Of a stretch of DNA of 64,000 bases, positions 25,310 through 35,091 are shown piece after piece; the first letter of the stretch is position 1; each line of letters begins with the position of its first letter. A program made the translations under genes and the position numbers. The stretch comes from an uncultured Methanosarcinales archaeon (lineage in GTDB: Archaea; Halobacteriota; Methanosarcinia; Methanotrichales; Methanotrichaceae), in the NCBI GenBank assembly GCA_903871465.1, contig CAIQHB010000004.1, forward strand, positions 62,001 through 126,000, in the 5' to 3' direction. The notes beneath the pieces are model-generated. The model was not told the origin of the DNA. It saw only the letters and a list, made by a program, of their open reading frames with translations, and made no database searches.

Positions 25310-26535
25310 TAAGGGCTTCCCCTTCCAAAATGATTGCTATACCATAAACTTCCCATTGTGATGCCCTCAGCGTATAACTCCCTAATGCCTGGAATATCTG
25401 CGGCTAATGTCGCCGTACTGAAACCATCTTCCCCTTTTTCTAATATCCAGACCTCGTTGGGTGTTAGAGCATCTACAAAGTACGGAGAATGAGTTGTAAT
25501 TACGATTTGTGGACCTCCTTTCTCATTATATGCATATTGCTTCATTTCTACTGCGAGAGGTTCCAGCAATTGGTGATGCAAGCCATTTTCCGGCTCTTCT
25601 ATGCCAATCAACGGCGCAGGATCCGGATCTTCAAGTAGCAATAAGTAGGCAAACATTTTAAGAGTGCCATCAGACATATCTAGTTGATAAAATGGATCTT
25701 CGTAACCATGTTCGTTAAATTGCAGGAGTAGTCTTCCATCTTTCTGCCGTTCATGCGTAATCTTATATATTCCTGGGATTTTTTTAGATATACTCGCTAA
25801 AACTTGCGCAAATCGCTTGGGGTGTTGCCGCTCTATAAATTGCACATAATTGGCTAAATTGTCTCCTTTGCGATTTAAGTGCTTTTGAGCACCAGTCATA
25901 GGCAAGCCGCGCGCGAGATCCGGGACAAAATATGATAGGTACCAACTCTCTAAGAATTGACGAAAAGCTACAATCCGTGGGTGATCTGCTAGATTCCCCA
26001 GTGTAGTAATGCCTAGACGTTGTTTGTCCTCTAATTTTACCTCAATTTTCTTGTTTCCTTCTTCTTTTTCAGTGGCTTCGCCAGCCCATGCGAAGCCTTC
26101 TCCTTTTGTCATTTCCAGAAATGAGTATGACTGACCCCTCGATTGACCTTTCCGTCGCTGTCTCAAACGCTCATAGGTTACAAATGGACGCCCATCATTT
26201 CCCAAATCCATGTGCAGAGAATAACTTATTGGGCGACTGTTCTTCTCTTGTCTGTAATATATTTCAAATTTTATCGGTTCTTTTGTGCCTCTTGTACGAA
26301 GACGTTCAAATCCACCACGATGAGGCAAATCGCAGGCTTCTTCCACACCAAATTGTAAACAGTCTCCTATGAAGCCTAGAGCATCCATCAGAGAGGACTT
26401 GCCAGAACCGTTGGGCCCGATGAAAGTCATCAAACGCGGCAAGGGTTTCCTTCCTTGATTCTCAAAAGTCCTGCCGATGGACAAATCCTTTAATGCCCTA
26501 TAGTTCTGAACATGCATCCCTTCGATGAGCGCCAT
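25309..26535 (-). CDS. RecF/OLD-like AAA ATPase
   Basis: A 408-residue ABC-type ATPase (AAA_21 group). Walker A is GPNGSGKSS (about residues 42-50) after IEGMHVQNYRALKDLSIG. The signature-like MSDGTLKMFAYLLLL, Walker B LIGIEEPENGLH and the switch VITTHSPYFVD follow in order. GGAGAGG precedes the ATG at 26535. With the DUF4276 gene it forms a two-gene unit comparable to RloA-RloB/AbiL. It is bracketed by the purB duplication, suggesting the cassette was inserted. Confidence 0.83.
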   Translation of the reverse strand: MALIEGMHVQNYRALKDLSIGRTFENQGRKPLPRLMTFIGPNGSGKSSLMDALGFIGDCLQFGVEEACDLPHRGGFERLRTRGTKEPIKFEIYYRQEKNSRPISYSLHMDLGNDGRPFVTYERLRQRRKGQSRGQSYSFLEMTKGEGFAWAGEATEKEEGNKKIEVKLEDKQRLGITTLGNLADHPRIVAFRQFLESWYLSYFVPDLARGLPMTGAQKHLNRKGDNLANYVQFIERQHPKRFAQVLASISKKIPGIYKITHERQKDGRLLLQFNEHGYEDPFYQLDMSDGTLKMFAYLLLLEDPDPAPLIGIEEPENGLHHQLLEPLAVEMKQYAYNEKGGPQIVITTHSPYFVDALTPNEVWILEKGEDGFSTATLAADIPGIRELYAEGITMGSLWYSNHFGRGSP

Positions 26536-26791
26536 TTTAACCTCTCCTAGAACTACCAATTCGGATATTTTATCCTTTGTGGACTATCTGATAATTTCTA
26601 ATAAGGTGTATATTTCATTTTGGATCTTCAGCTTGAATGTCGGCTACACCACGGTTTTGGCCTTGGTGAACCTTCCTTGATGACGATACGAGATCTGCAA
26701 TGGAAGGACCGGATTTAAGTCCATGAGCACTTCATTCTCTCGCTATAAATCAGATCGGCAGTGTTGCCTTCCGCATGGATCTCATCGCGAT

Positions 26792-27040
26792 TCCTCGATC
26801 TCTTTGGCCCTTTCCGGACGGGTCTTCTCGGCAGCAGCCGCGATTTCGGCCGCAGCCCCATTGGGGATCATGCCCAGCTCCTCTTCTGCCATAGAGAGGG
26901 CAGCCTCCACTCGGAAGAGACATCGCAGCCGGAAATCCTCTTCCCAGATGGCCTTCATCTCTTTGGTGCCGTACCTGAATTCGATGGGATGGATAGACAT
27001 GAACGAGAGGATGAATAAAGGGATTGATGGAACTTTTGGT
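26792..27040 (-). pseudogene. Truncated duplicate of purB 5' end
   Basis: Copy 2 of the 249-bp repeat. On the minus strand it encodes about 69 residues of adenylosuccinate lyase from the start (MSIHPIEFRYGTKEMKA onwards), then leaves homology right after KEIEE. The differences from the intact copy are partly synonymous and partly conservative. It marks the outer edge of the ATPase/DUF4276 cassette. The surrounding bases 26536-26791 and 27041-27181 hold no recognised gene. Confidence 0.88.
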
Positions 27041-27181
27041 CTGGAGTTCGGTCTAGAGTATGAAGTTGACTTCTGCCTCGAACCGAACTACGACCGTTCA
27101 GTTAGGAATTTTTTCCAATCCAAGGAAGGCCGCTACCTTATGAGACCTGAAGGAGTGTTGTGGGCAGGAAATCCGAACCCT

Positions 27182-28090
27182 TCAGACCACCTTCTCCAGA
27201 TCGTCCCTCTTGAGCAGGTGAACCTCTACCATGTGATGGGGATGGTAGCGCATCTTCGCCTCCCGGATTCCCTCCACGCCCATATCGCTCTCCCGGTTGA
27301 TGTAGGTGTAATCCATGGCCAGGATCTTTGCCGCCTCGGCATTTATGGCCCGGTAGATCCCTTTGCAGTCGGGAAGCCCCTTCTCGAAGTGCACCAGTGC
27401 TGTGTCCTCATTTAGGCCCTCAAATAGAGACATAGCTCCGATCTTGCCGTTGGACCGGATGGCAAGGCCCGACAGCTCCAGCTCTTGATAATGCGATACG
27501 GCAAAGGACACGGCATCCTTTTCGCTGGCAAGCACAGGATCCGAGCCGCAGTCCTTCCAGTCGCACCACTTCTCCAGAAACTCCTTGATCTCGGTGATGT
27601 TGCCCTCAACAATTGGCTCGATCTGGGGCAGACAGGTCTTCTTGAATTTGTTCAACTGGTGCCTGATGGTGAGATATCCTTTTCCGGGCAGCTCTGCCAG
27701 ATCGGATGCCAGATAGACATATTCGAAGTACTTTCTCTCGGCATGAAATTCCAGGTTTGGGTAGAGTCCCGCCATCCAGTCTTTTGTCTCCGGGTCAAGG
27801 ATCACGAAGGGATACTCTTCCTCACTCTCTATGGCCAGCGACATGACATCCTTGAGGAGACCAGGGTTACGCGGACCGATGGGCGGCCGAAAGCGCAGCA
27901 TTCCGGCGATGGCGCTGCACAGAATTACGCAATCCTCGACATAAGCGTACCTGTAATGGGCATAATCATTCCAGCAGACCATGTTCGTGAAGGTGTTGTC
28001 GCTGTGGCTTTGCGGGAAGCGCTGGTAATGCTCGGCAAAGAAATCCCGGTCGGCCAGAGTGACGGGCTTGAAGTCTGTTGCCTTCAGCAT
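27182..28090 (-). CDS. DUF2156 protein, LPG-synthase C-terminal-like
   Basis: A 302-residue protein of the DUF2156 group, related to the GNAT-like aminoacyl transferase domain of lysylphosphatidylglycerol synthase. Recognisable parts are FTNMVCWNDYAHYRYAYVED, GKGYLTIRHQLNKFKK, GLAIRSNGKIGAMSLFEGLN and YINRESDMGVEGIREAKMRY. It may transfer an amino acid or acyl group, but the substrate is not known in archaea. GGGAGGC precedes the ATG. Its start overlaps the end of the upstream GNAT gene by seven bases, indicating an operon. Confidence 0.78.
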   Translation of the reverse strand: MLKATDFKPVTLADRDFFAEHYQRFPQSHSDNTFTNMVCWNDYAHYRYAYVEDCVILCSAIAGMLRFRPPIGPRNPGLLKDVMSLAIESEEEYPFVILDPETKDWMAGLYPNLEFHAERKYFEYVYLASDLAELPGKGYLTIRHQLNKFKKTCLPQIEPIVEGNITEIKEFLEKWCDWKDCGSDPVLASEKDAVSFAVSHYQELELSGLAIRSNGKIGAMSLFEGLNEDTALVHFEKGLPDCKGIYRAINAEAAKILAMDYTYINRESDMGVEGIREAKMRYHPHHMVEVHLLKRDDLEKVV

Positions 28091-28539
28091 TCTTTAGCCT
28101 CCCGAGAAAGAAGCATGGGCACATGAAATAGCATAGGCCTGAACCCGAGAGCGCCATAAAAATCCTCTTTCCCCGGCTCTGCAATTAGACCTATCCAGGC
28201 AATTTTGCGAGACCAGCACTCTCCCAATAGCGTCTCCAGGATCAATTTGCCCACACCCAAATTCCTCCAGTTTTCGAGAACGACAAAATCTTGAATATAT
28301 GCATCTGCAACTCCATCGGAGATCACACGGCCCATCCCCACAGCATTACCTGTAGAAATATCAATCGCCACAGCGAAAAGAAAGCTTCCTTTGATCAAAT
28401 CGTTGATCCTTTTCTGGTCCATGCCTTCCTTCCACCAGCCCCCGGCACGGTAAAGCTCCATTATCTGCTCCTCTTTCCAGGATCGGACGAGGTCGACCCT
28501 GATATGATCATCTTTGTCTTTCGATCTATAATTCTTCAA
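28084..28539 (-). CDS. GNAT acetyltransferase
   Basis: A 151-residue GNAT-fold N-acetyltransferase. The acetyl-CoA-binding region reads IQDFVVLENWRNLGVGKLILETLL (Q/RxxGxG/A motif as RNLGVGK), and GKEDFYGALGFRPM forms the C-terminal strand-helix element. The start is TTG at 28539, with GGGAGAAG a few bases upstream. It overlaps the DUF2156 gene by seven bases. Acceptor unknown. Confidence 0.83.
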   Translation of the reverse strand: MKNYRSKDKDDHIRVDLVRSWKEEQIMELYRAGGWWKEGMDQKRINDLIKGSFLFAVAIDISTGNAVGMGRVISDGVADAYIQDFVVLENWRNLGVGKLILETLLGECWSRKIAWIGLIAEPGKEDFYGALGFRPMLFHVPMLLSREAKEC

Positions 28540-28729
28540 ATTGTCTTCTCCCAGATCATCGACTATTGCTATTTATATCCTTTTAATTATTATAAATTAT
28601 AAGTATAAAATGTCGGATTTCCCAATTTAGTAGATATCGAATTATAGGATATAAGAGGCTCTACAATAAATATTTTCACAAAAATATTATTTAAAGATCC
28701 TTTTTAGAGGATTAGTCTCCTGAATTGGA

Positions 28730-29233
28730 TCAATCAACTCTTATGAAGAGCGAACCTATTGTATTGCAGATGGGACAGACCCCTGGAGCTTCGTGCTCAA
28801 CGGTATTGCCGCAGACAGGGCAGACATAGTAGGGAAAGGTTTCCTGTTTGACGCTGGCATCGAGGCCTCCCAATAGGCTCTTGTAAAGCCTGGAGTGAAT
28901 CTTCTCCACCTGATTAGCATAGTCAAAAGAGATCTCAGCAGCCCTATTGCCTTCCGCTTTGGCCGTCTCGATCATCCCGGGGTACATCTTCTCCCATTCT
29001 TCATCCTCGCCGGATATGGCTGCCTGCATATTCTCTTTGGTGGACTTGATGGCTTTGAGCGCCCTGAGGTGATTTGCAGCATGGACCTCTTCCGCTGCCG
29101 CAGCCGCCCGGAACAGCTTGGCCGCCTGGGTAAGACCCTCTTTATCCGCCTTTTTTGCAAAAGCGCTGTACTTGCGATTGGCCTGTGATTCGCCCGCAAA
29201 TGCCTCTTTCAGGAATTTTTCAGTATTGGTCAT
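28730..29233 (-). CDS. rbr: Rubrerythrin
   Basis: A 167-residue rubrerythrin: an N-terminal four-helix diiron domain with AFAGESQANRKY, AAAAEEVHAANHLRAL and ISFDYANQVEKIH, then a C-terminal rubredoxin-like knuckle pair (YVCPVCGNT; GVCPICNTIG). It reduces hydrogen peroxide in anaerobes. The ATG at 29233 was chosen because GAGGGG precedes it and the domain begins there. Confidence 0.92.
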   Translation of the reverse strand: MTNTEKFLKEAFAGESQANRKYSAFAKKADKEGLTQAAKLFRAAAAAEEVHAANHLRALKAIKSTKENMQAAISGEDEEWEKMYPGMIETAKAEGNRAAEISFDYANQVEKIHSRLYKSLLGGLDASVKQETFPYYVCPVCGNTVEHEAPGVCPICNTIGSLFIRVD

Positions 29234-29329
29234 GAGATAGCCCCTCTTGGGAATTTCCATCTTCCATTAATTGCCACCAATTTCTTAAACCTTCCGTTTG
29301 AATCGCCCTGCAAGAGATCTTAATCCCAC

Positions 29330-30271
29330 CTAATTCTTCCCGTCGTCAAAGACATTGTACGTGTTGTTAATTATATAATTATTAAGCAGGGTGTTGTTGC
29401 TTGAACTGACTAGATGCACGCCAAGCCGGTTATTTTCAACATCGTTTTCTGAGAGCATATTGATCTCACTGGAATTTCCTAAATAAATCCCGTCAAAGTT
29501 ATCCCTGACTATATTTTTTGTGATATTATTCTTCCAGGAGAATAACATTGACAAGCCAGAATTGATATTCTCAACGATGGTGTTTTGTGTGATGCTGTTA
29601 TTTGAGCCGAAGATCAGCATTATGCCGGTCTGGTTATTGCTGCTAGCAGCGTTATTCGCTATTATATTATTATATGAATTTAGGAGGACTATTCCGGAAC
29701 CATGATTAGCATTTACCGTATTTCCCTTGATGCTGCTATTTACTGAGCCACCGAATATACCTGAACCGCTGTTATTGCTTATAAAATTATTTCCGACTTC
29801 AGTCCTGTCACATGACCAGAGACTTATTCCATTTCCCATGTTATTGAGTATAATATTTTTAAATATGCTATTATTTTCCGAAGCCCATAGATCAATGCCG
29901 TTTCCTCTGTTTCTTACAATTATGTTTTCTTTGATAACATCATCGCGGGAAATGTTGCTTACGTTTATCCCTGATCCCGAAGCCGATGAATTAGTTATGA
30001 TGAGCCCCTCGACCACAATGCCATTTGATGAAAGCGTTAAGGCGCCACCGTTATCTTGTGCATTTACTACTGGATGGCGTATTCCTCTTAATACAATTTT
30101 CTTTGCTATATTGATATTCTCATAATATGTACCATTCTGAACTTCTATGGTGTCTCCCTGGCTCATAGCATCTACCGCCGATTGGATACTTTGGCCAGGG
30201 CTAACGGAGAAGATTGCTGATTGAGCAGATCCCGTCAATAAGATCATTGCAAGGATAAGGGTTATCTTCAT
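29330..30271 (-). CDS. Secreted parallel beta-helix protein (NosD-like)
   Basis: A 313-residue protein with a signal peptide (residues 1-18) and tandem right-handed beta-helix repeats of about 23 residues, rich in N-x-S/G-I turns (GNGIDLW, GNGISLW, GSGIFGG, GSGIVLL). The start VSPGQSIQSAVDAMSQGDTI is typical of NosD/PbH1 surface proteins of methanogens. GAGG lies upstream of the ATG. Probably cell-surface; ligand unknown. Many Asn-X-Ser/Thr sites could be glycosylated. Confidence 0.83.
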   Translation of the reverse strand: MKITLILAMILLTGSAQSAIFSVSPGQSIQSAVDAMSQGDTIEVQNGTYYENINIAKKIVLRGIRHPVVNAQDNGGALTLSSNGIVVEGLIITNSSASGSGINVSNISRDDVIKENIIVRNRGNGIDLWASENNSIFKNIILNNMGNGISLWSCDRTEVGNNFISNNSGSGIFGGSVNSSIKGNTVNANHGSGIVLLNSYNNIIANNAASSNNQTGIMLIFGSNNSITQNTIVENINSGLSMLFSWKNNITKNIVRDNFDGIYLGNSSEINMLSENDVENNRLGVHLVSSSNNTLLNNYIINNTYNVFDDGKN

Positions 30272-30355
30272 TCTATTTCCTCAAGTGAGTCTATGATCAT
30301 CATCGTATTTCTCAAAAAAATTAATTAAAGAAACTCGTGGAGCTTCTTCTCCCGC

Positions 30356-32632
30356 TCAAGCGTAAATGTCTCCGCGCTCCACCTCTCTGGAAGCCCTCTT
30401 ACGAAGCTCCTTTCCCATAAGGGAGTAGTACTTCATGGTGTCGGGCGTGACAGACGGCCCAATCTCCTGCAAGGCAGCCAGGAAATGTTTTTGACTGATC
30501 TTCTCGGCTCCCATGTCCTCCCTGAGAGCGAACCGTCCCGCTTTGCGAACCACTGCGGCAATATCTGCTCCTGTATACTGGTCGGTCTGTCCGATCAGCT
30601 CGTCGATATCGATGTCATCCGCCAGCGGCGCTTTCTTCAGATGCACCTCGAAGATCTTCCGGCGAGATTCCCGGTCCGGCACAGGTGCCAGTATCAGCTC
30701 ATCAAACCGTCCAGGGCGGAGCAGTGCCGGGTCGATGATATCCGGCCGGTTGGTGGCCCCTATTACAACAACTCCATGCAGCTCTTCGAGTCCGTCCATC
30801 TCGTTCAAAAGCTGGTTCACTATGCGCTCTGTGGCATGCGGCTCACCCAATGCGCCGCCTCTTATTGGCACCAGAGCATCCAGCTCATCCAGGAATATAA
30901 TGGATGGTGCCACTTGCCTCGCCTTTCGGAAAATCTCTTCCACTCTCTTCTCGCTTTCGCCATACCACTTGGAGAGAAGTGCGCTCCCTTTGACGGTTAT
31001 GAAGTTGGCCTCGCTCTCATTTGCCACGGCCTTGGCGAGCATGGTCTTTCCGGTACCGGGTGGGCCGTAGAGCAGGATTCCTTTGGGTGCATCGATCCCC
31101 AGGCGTCGGAAGCTTTCTGCATTTCGTAGCGGCCACTCCACGGCCTCCACCAGAAGCTGCTTGACGCTCTCCAGACCACCGATGTCCTCCCAGTTCACAT
31201 TGGGAACTTCGACCAGTATCTCCCGCATGGCGGAAGGCTGAATCTCACGCAGGGCCGTCTCGAAGTCGTCCTTTTGCACTATAAGCCTGTCCAGAATCTC
31301 CTTGGGAATGGTCGTCTCCTCCAGATCGATCTCCGGCAGGATACGACGCAGCGCATTCATGGCCGCTTCCCGGCCTACGGCAGCGATGTCTGCACCCACG
31401 AAACCGTAGGTCTTTTTGGCATAGTCCTCCAGTACAACATCCTCGTGCAGAGGCATGCCGCGTGTGTGGATCTGGAAGATCTCCATCCGTCCGTCCATAT
31501 CAGGAACTCCGAGTTCGATCTCCCGGTCGAATCTGCCCGGCCGGCGCAGGGCCATGTCCAGAGCCTCGGGACGGTTAGTGGACCCGATTACTATTACATT
31601 CTTCCTCTCTTTCAGTCCATCCATGAGAGATAATAGTTGAGCTACAACGCGCCTCTCGACCTCTCCTGTGACGTCACCGCGCTTGGGGGCAATGGAGTCC
31701 AGTTCATCCAGGAAGATGATGGCCGGTGTATTCTTCTCCGCCTCTTCAAACAGATCGCGCAAGGCTTTCTCGCTCTCTCCGTAGTACTTGGACATGATCT
31801 CCGGGCCATTGATGCTTATAAAGTAGGCATCGCTCTCATTGGCCACGGCTTTGGCGAGCATTGTCTTTCCCGTGCCGGGTGGACCGTGCAGCAGGACGCC
31901 TTTGGGCGGATCAATGCCCAAACGGTCAAAGAGCTCGGGGTGCTTCAGGGGAAGTTCGATCATCTCTCGGACCTTGGTTATCACCGGCTTCAAGCCGCCG
32001 ACATCTTCGTAGACAACAGAGGGAACGGATCTCTCCGGCGTCTCTACGGCCTGGGGCAAGAGCTCGATATCAGTTCCTTCTGTGATCTTGACGATTCCTC
32101 CCGGGCTGGTGGAGATGACTCTGAGCTTGATCTCGCCGAGGCCAAAAGCCTGAGCGCCCAAAAAGCCCCGGAATATCTCCTCGAACATGGTCTCCCTTCC
32201 CAGGGAATCGGTAGGCGGTTTTCGGACGCTGGTGGTGGAGATGACATCGCCTCGCGTGAGCGGCCGGCCATTGAAGACCTTGGTGAGTACATCTCCCGGA
32301 GCAAAGATCTGCATCCCTTGGGTGACAGGGGCCAATGTTACGTGCTTGGCCTCGCACCAGGTCGCCAGTCTCACCTCTACATACTGGCCGATGCTCGTTC
32401 CCGCGTTGGATCTGATAAGGCCATCCATCCTGATCATGTCGGTGCCCTGATCCTGGGAATAGGCACTTACGGCCAGTGCTGCAGTGGGCCGCGAACCGGT
32501 TATCTCGACCACATCCAGAGGGCGAGCGCCTATCTTCTTCAGGAATTCTTCGCCCATCCTGACTATGCCCTTCCCCACATCGCCCTGATTTGCCTCAGAT
32601 ACCTTCAGCCTCTCGGTTTCTCCTTCCGTCAT
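30356..32632 (-). CDS. Cdc48/VAT AAA+ ATPase
   Basis: A 758-residue double-ring AAA+ unfoldase, the archaeal p97/Cdc48 homologue. It has an N-terminal double-psi barrel domain (about 1-90), a second N-subdomain (to about 180), and two AAA modules. Both have Walker [19 protein letters not shown], Walker B IIFLDELD and intact SRH arginines. It unfolds proteins for the proteasome. AGGTG lies upstream of the ATG. No C-terminal HbYX motif is obvious (ends ERGDIYA). Confidence 0.95.
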   Translation of the reverse strand: MTEGETERLKVSEANQGDVGKGIVRMGEEFLKKIGARPLDVVEITGSRPTAALAVSAYSQDQGTDMIRMDGLIRSNAGTSIGQYVEVRLATWCEAKHVTLAPVTQGMQIFAPGDVLTKVFNGRPLTRGDVISTTSVRKPPTDSLGRETMFEEIFRGFLGAQAFGLGEIKLRVISTSPGGIVKITEGTDIELLPQAVETPERSVPSVVYEDVGGLKPVITKVREMIELPLKHPELFDRLGIDPPKGVLLHGPPGTGKTMLAKAVANESDAYFISINGPEIMSKYYGESEKALRDLFEEAEKNTPAIIFLDELDSIAPKRGDVTGEVERRVVAQLLSLMDGLKERKNVIVIGSTNRPEALDMALRRPGRFDREIELGVPDMDGRMEIFQIHTRGMPLHEDVVLEDYAKKTYGFVGADIAAVGREAAMNALRRILPEIDLEETTIPKEILDRLIVQKDDFETALREIQPSAMREILVEVPNVNWEDIGGLESVKQLLVEAVEWPLRNAESFRRLGIDAPKGILLYGPPGTGKTMLAKAVANESEANFITVKGSALLSKWYGESEKRVEEIFRKARQVAPSIIFLDELDALVPIRGGALGEPHATERIVNQLLNEMDGLEELHGVVVIGATNRPDIIDPALLRPGRFDELILAPVPDRESRRKIFEVHLKKAPLADDIDIDELIGQTDQYTGADIAAVVRKAGRFALREDMGAEKISQKHFLAALQEIGPSVTPDTMKYYSLMGKELRKRASREVERGDIYA

Positions 32633-32941
32633 ATATCTCTAACACCTGCTTTCTGACAATACATGGGGGTCTACTTTTTAAGTAGTTTGCTATTTGCGGT
32701 GACTCTCGCTCCCAAGATGCAAGGCCGTAGTTAGATCTGCATCAAATTGTAAATATATGTGATATCATAATGCTCTGGAATCGGCAATGAAGTGACACAA
32801 CAGTCAGAGAGGCCGTATCGTACCTAAATTTTTATATACTATCGATTCATACTATGACGCATTGGAGTGAAGCCAATTGGTCTCTTGAATGGAGTTTGAA
32901 AAACTAGATTAGAATCGAAAGAAAGACAAAAAGGTGTTACT
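32633..32941. other. Intergenic, divergent promoters
   Basis: 309 bases between divergent genes. TTTTTATATAC at about 32829-32839 is a plausible TATA box for the rightward reductase gene. No other feature seen. Confidence 0.4.
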
Positions 32942-33574
32942 ATGAAGATCGGAATAATCGGCTCAGGAAATGTTGGCAGCGCTTTGGGAAAGATCTGGGC
33001 AGCTAAGGGACATGAGGTCATGTTCAGTTCACGCCACCCGGAAAAGATTATTGATCTGGCAGAGTCGGCCGCAAAGAATGCGTGCTTCGGTCTGCCTGAA
33101 GAGGCCGCAAAATTCGGTGATGTAATTGTCCTGGCAGTGCCCTGGAGCCAGGCTGAGAATGCTCTGAAGTCGGCCGGCTCTCTTGAAGGAAAGATCTTAA
33201 TCGACTGCATCAATCCTCTGAAACCGGATTACAGCGGGTTGGCAGTGGGCTTTACAACCTCAGCTGCTGAGGAGGACGCAAAGGTGGCTAAAGGAGCGAA
33301 GGTTGTGAAGGCTTTCAATACCACGTTTGCCGTTTTAATGGCCTCTGAATCGCGGATGTTCGGAGACACGTCACCTACGGGATTTTACTGTGGCGACGAT
33401 GCTGCGGCTAAGGCTATCGTTTCCGATCTCATAAGAGATACTGGTCTCGACCCAATCGACGCCGGCCCTCTGGAGATGGCTCGCTGTCTCGAACCCCTGG
33501 CCTTTCTCATGATAGATCTCGCGTTCAACCAAAAAATGGGGACAAATATCGCTCTGCGCCTTCTGAAGCGATGA
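32942..33574 (+). CDS. NADPH:F420 reductase-like protein
   Basis: A 210-residue Rossmann protein of the COG2085 group. The dinucleotide-binding start is MKIGIIGSGNVGSALGKIW (GxGxxG), followed by SSRHPEK, which favours NADP, and VIVLAVPW; GAKVVKAFNTTFA and the late dimer helices match F420-dependent NADP reductase relatives. Several paralogues exist in methanogens, so electron transfer between F420 and NADP is likely but not certain. AAGGTG precedes the ATG. Confidence 0.78.
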   Translation: MKIGIIGSGNVGSALGKIWAAKGHEVMFSSRHPEKIIDLAESAAKNACFGLPEEAAKFGDVIVLAVPWSQAENALKSAGSLEGKILIDCINPLKPDYSGLAVGFTTSAAEEDAKVAKGAKVVKAFNTTFAVLMASESRMFGDTSPTGFYCGDDAAAKAIVSDLIRDTGLDPIDAGPLEMARCLEPLAFLMIDLAFNQKMGTNIALRLLKR

Positions 33575-33595
33575 ACTCGTGAAATTGTCTAAATT

Positions 33596-34094
33596 ATGAA
33601 GATGGATGGAAAGGTCGTTCTATTGCAGGTTCAACAGATGGCATCGGCGAGCAGACTGCGAAGGGTCTTGCCGGCAAGAAGCAATAGTCCTAATGCATGG
33701 TCGCAATTCCCTACGAGGAGAGAAAGTTCAGGAGGAGATTTATTGCACAACCGGCAACATCTGTCGGCGATTCTTCCAGACAGAATTGTCTTCCGCCAAA
33801 GATATCCAAAAACTGGCTGACCAGATCAAAGAAAGCCAGGATCGTCTGGATGTCCTTATCAACAACGCCGGTACCTTCCAGCAGTAACGAAGGTTTACTG
33901 AGGACGGATTAGAGATAACCTTTGCCGTCAATTATCTGGCCCAGTTCCGGCTCATCCATGAGCGGCTGGATTTGCTAAAGAGAAGTGCATCGGGAAGATA
34001 CTTCGAAAAATGCAAGCCTGTGCAATACTCTCCCATCAGCTATGACCAGGAGCTGCAAGAGAAACTCTGGCGAATCAGCACAGGATCGATATAA
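33596..34094 (+). pseudogene. Decayed short-chain dehydrogenase gene
   Basis: Pieces of a retinol-dehydrogenase-like SDR are in order but in different frames. MKMDGKVVLL is followed by a frameshift to GSTDGIGEQTAKGLAGKK, another frameshift to AIVLMHGRN, then DRLDVLINNAGTF ending in a stop at 33886-33888. RRFTEDGLEITFAVNYLAQF follows after the stop. The middle with the catalytic Tyr-x3-Lys is deleted, and the C-terminal SGRYFEKCKPV and SYDQELQEKLWRIS run to a TAA at 34092-34094. Several lesions make it certainly non-functional. Confidence 0.85.
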
Positions 34095-34289
34095 CTGCCA
34101 GAGGAGATAGCGAGCTGCTCCTGGCGCAGGTCAAGCTCTGACTTGAAAATTCGTCTTGGCGACAGCCCATATCAAGGCAAAAATTGAATCCTATAATAAA
34201 TTGCATAAAAATTTGTGTAATAATATTCAGTATTAGTATCGCTTGCTAGTACTCAGTATTAATAATCGCTAACAAGAGGTATAAGAAAC

Positions 34290-35045
34290 ATGAAACGATT
34301 AGTAGTGTGTCTGCTGATGATCGCCTTTGTTGGGATCTCAGGATGTGCTCAAATGAATAGTCCAATGCAGAATGTCAAGAACGAGAGCCTGAACATATCC
34401 AGTGGAGGTATGTCCTTTCCCGCCTACCTTTCCGCTCCAACCGCGACCGGCAAGTGGCCTGGCGTGGTTCTGATCCACTCCTTCTACGGTCTTGAGCCGG
34501 GCTACCTGACGCTGGTGGACAAATTCGCCGGCGCAGGATACGTTGTCGTTGCTCCCAAGTGGCAGACCTTCAACAGCTCGCCCAATGATGAAGTAGTTGG
34601 CCAGCTCATCAAAGATTCAGAGACTTATCTGAAGTCGAGAGACGATGTTGATACCAACAACCTGGGGCTGACCGGCTTTTGTGCCGGTGGGAGGTACACG
34701 ATGCTCTTCTTTCCCCAGATGGACTTCAAATCAGGAGTTGCTTTCTACGGATTCCCGTACTCTGGAGGCTTTGCCAATGAGTCCAGGCCGGCAGACCACA
34801 TCAGCCAGCTGAAAGCGCCCATGCTGATTATCCACGGAAGCTATGATCAGTTCAGCAAGATATCCGATATCTATCAATACGCAACAGAGCTGAATGCCTC
34901 GAATAAGTACTTCGAACTGAAGGTCTACCAGGGCCAGCCGCATGGCTTCATGGTCCAGAATGGCGCGCTGTCGCAGAGCTTCCAGGCCAAGGATGCCTTC
35001 TGGCAGATGACGAGCTTCTTCAACAGGACTTTGAGAAAGGGTTGA
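34290..35045 (+). CDS. Exported dienelactone hydrolase-family lipoprotein
   Basis: A 251-residue alpha/beta hydrolase with a lipoprotein-like leader (LLMIAFVGISGC, probable lipobox Cys at residue 19). The catalytic set matches dienelactone hydrolase: nucleophile Cys in GFCAGGRY, Asp in GSYDQF and His in QPHGFM. HSFYGLEPGY is the oxyanion region. Natural substrate unknown; an ester or lactone outside the cell is implied by export. AGAGGTAT lies upstream of the start. Confidence 0.82.
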   Translation: MKRLVVCLLMIAFVGISGCAQMNSPMQNVKNESLNISSGGMSFPAYLSAPTATGKWPGVVLIHSFYGLEPGYLTLVDKFAGAGYVVVAPKWQTFNSSPNDEVVGQLIKDSETYLKSRDDVDTNNLGLTGFCAGGRYTMLFFPQMDFKSGVAFYGFPYSGGFANESRPADHISQLKAPMLIIHGSYDQFSKISDIYQYATELNASNKYFELKVYQGQPHGFMVQNGALSQSFQAKDAFWQMTSFFNRTLRKG

Positions 35046-35091
35046 TTTCATGATTGAATGATTTCATCCCCTTTTTTGACCTTGTTGAAGA

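Noticed and set aside
26723-27415. Rightward 230-codon frame over the truncated purB copy
   Set aside because: Composite of antisense purB sequence and antisense DUF2156 sequence; no ribosome site.
31637-32656. Rightward 339-codon open frame opposite the Cdc48 gene
   Set aside because: Antisense shadow of a highly conserved AAA+ gene; no start site or recognisable motif.
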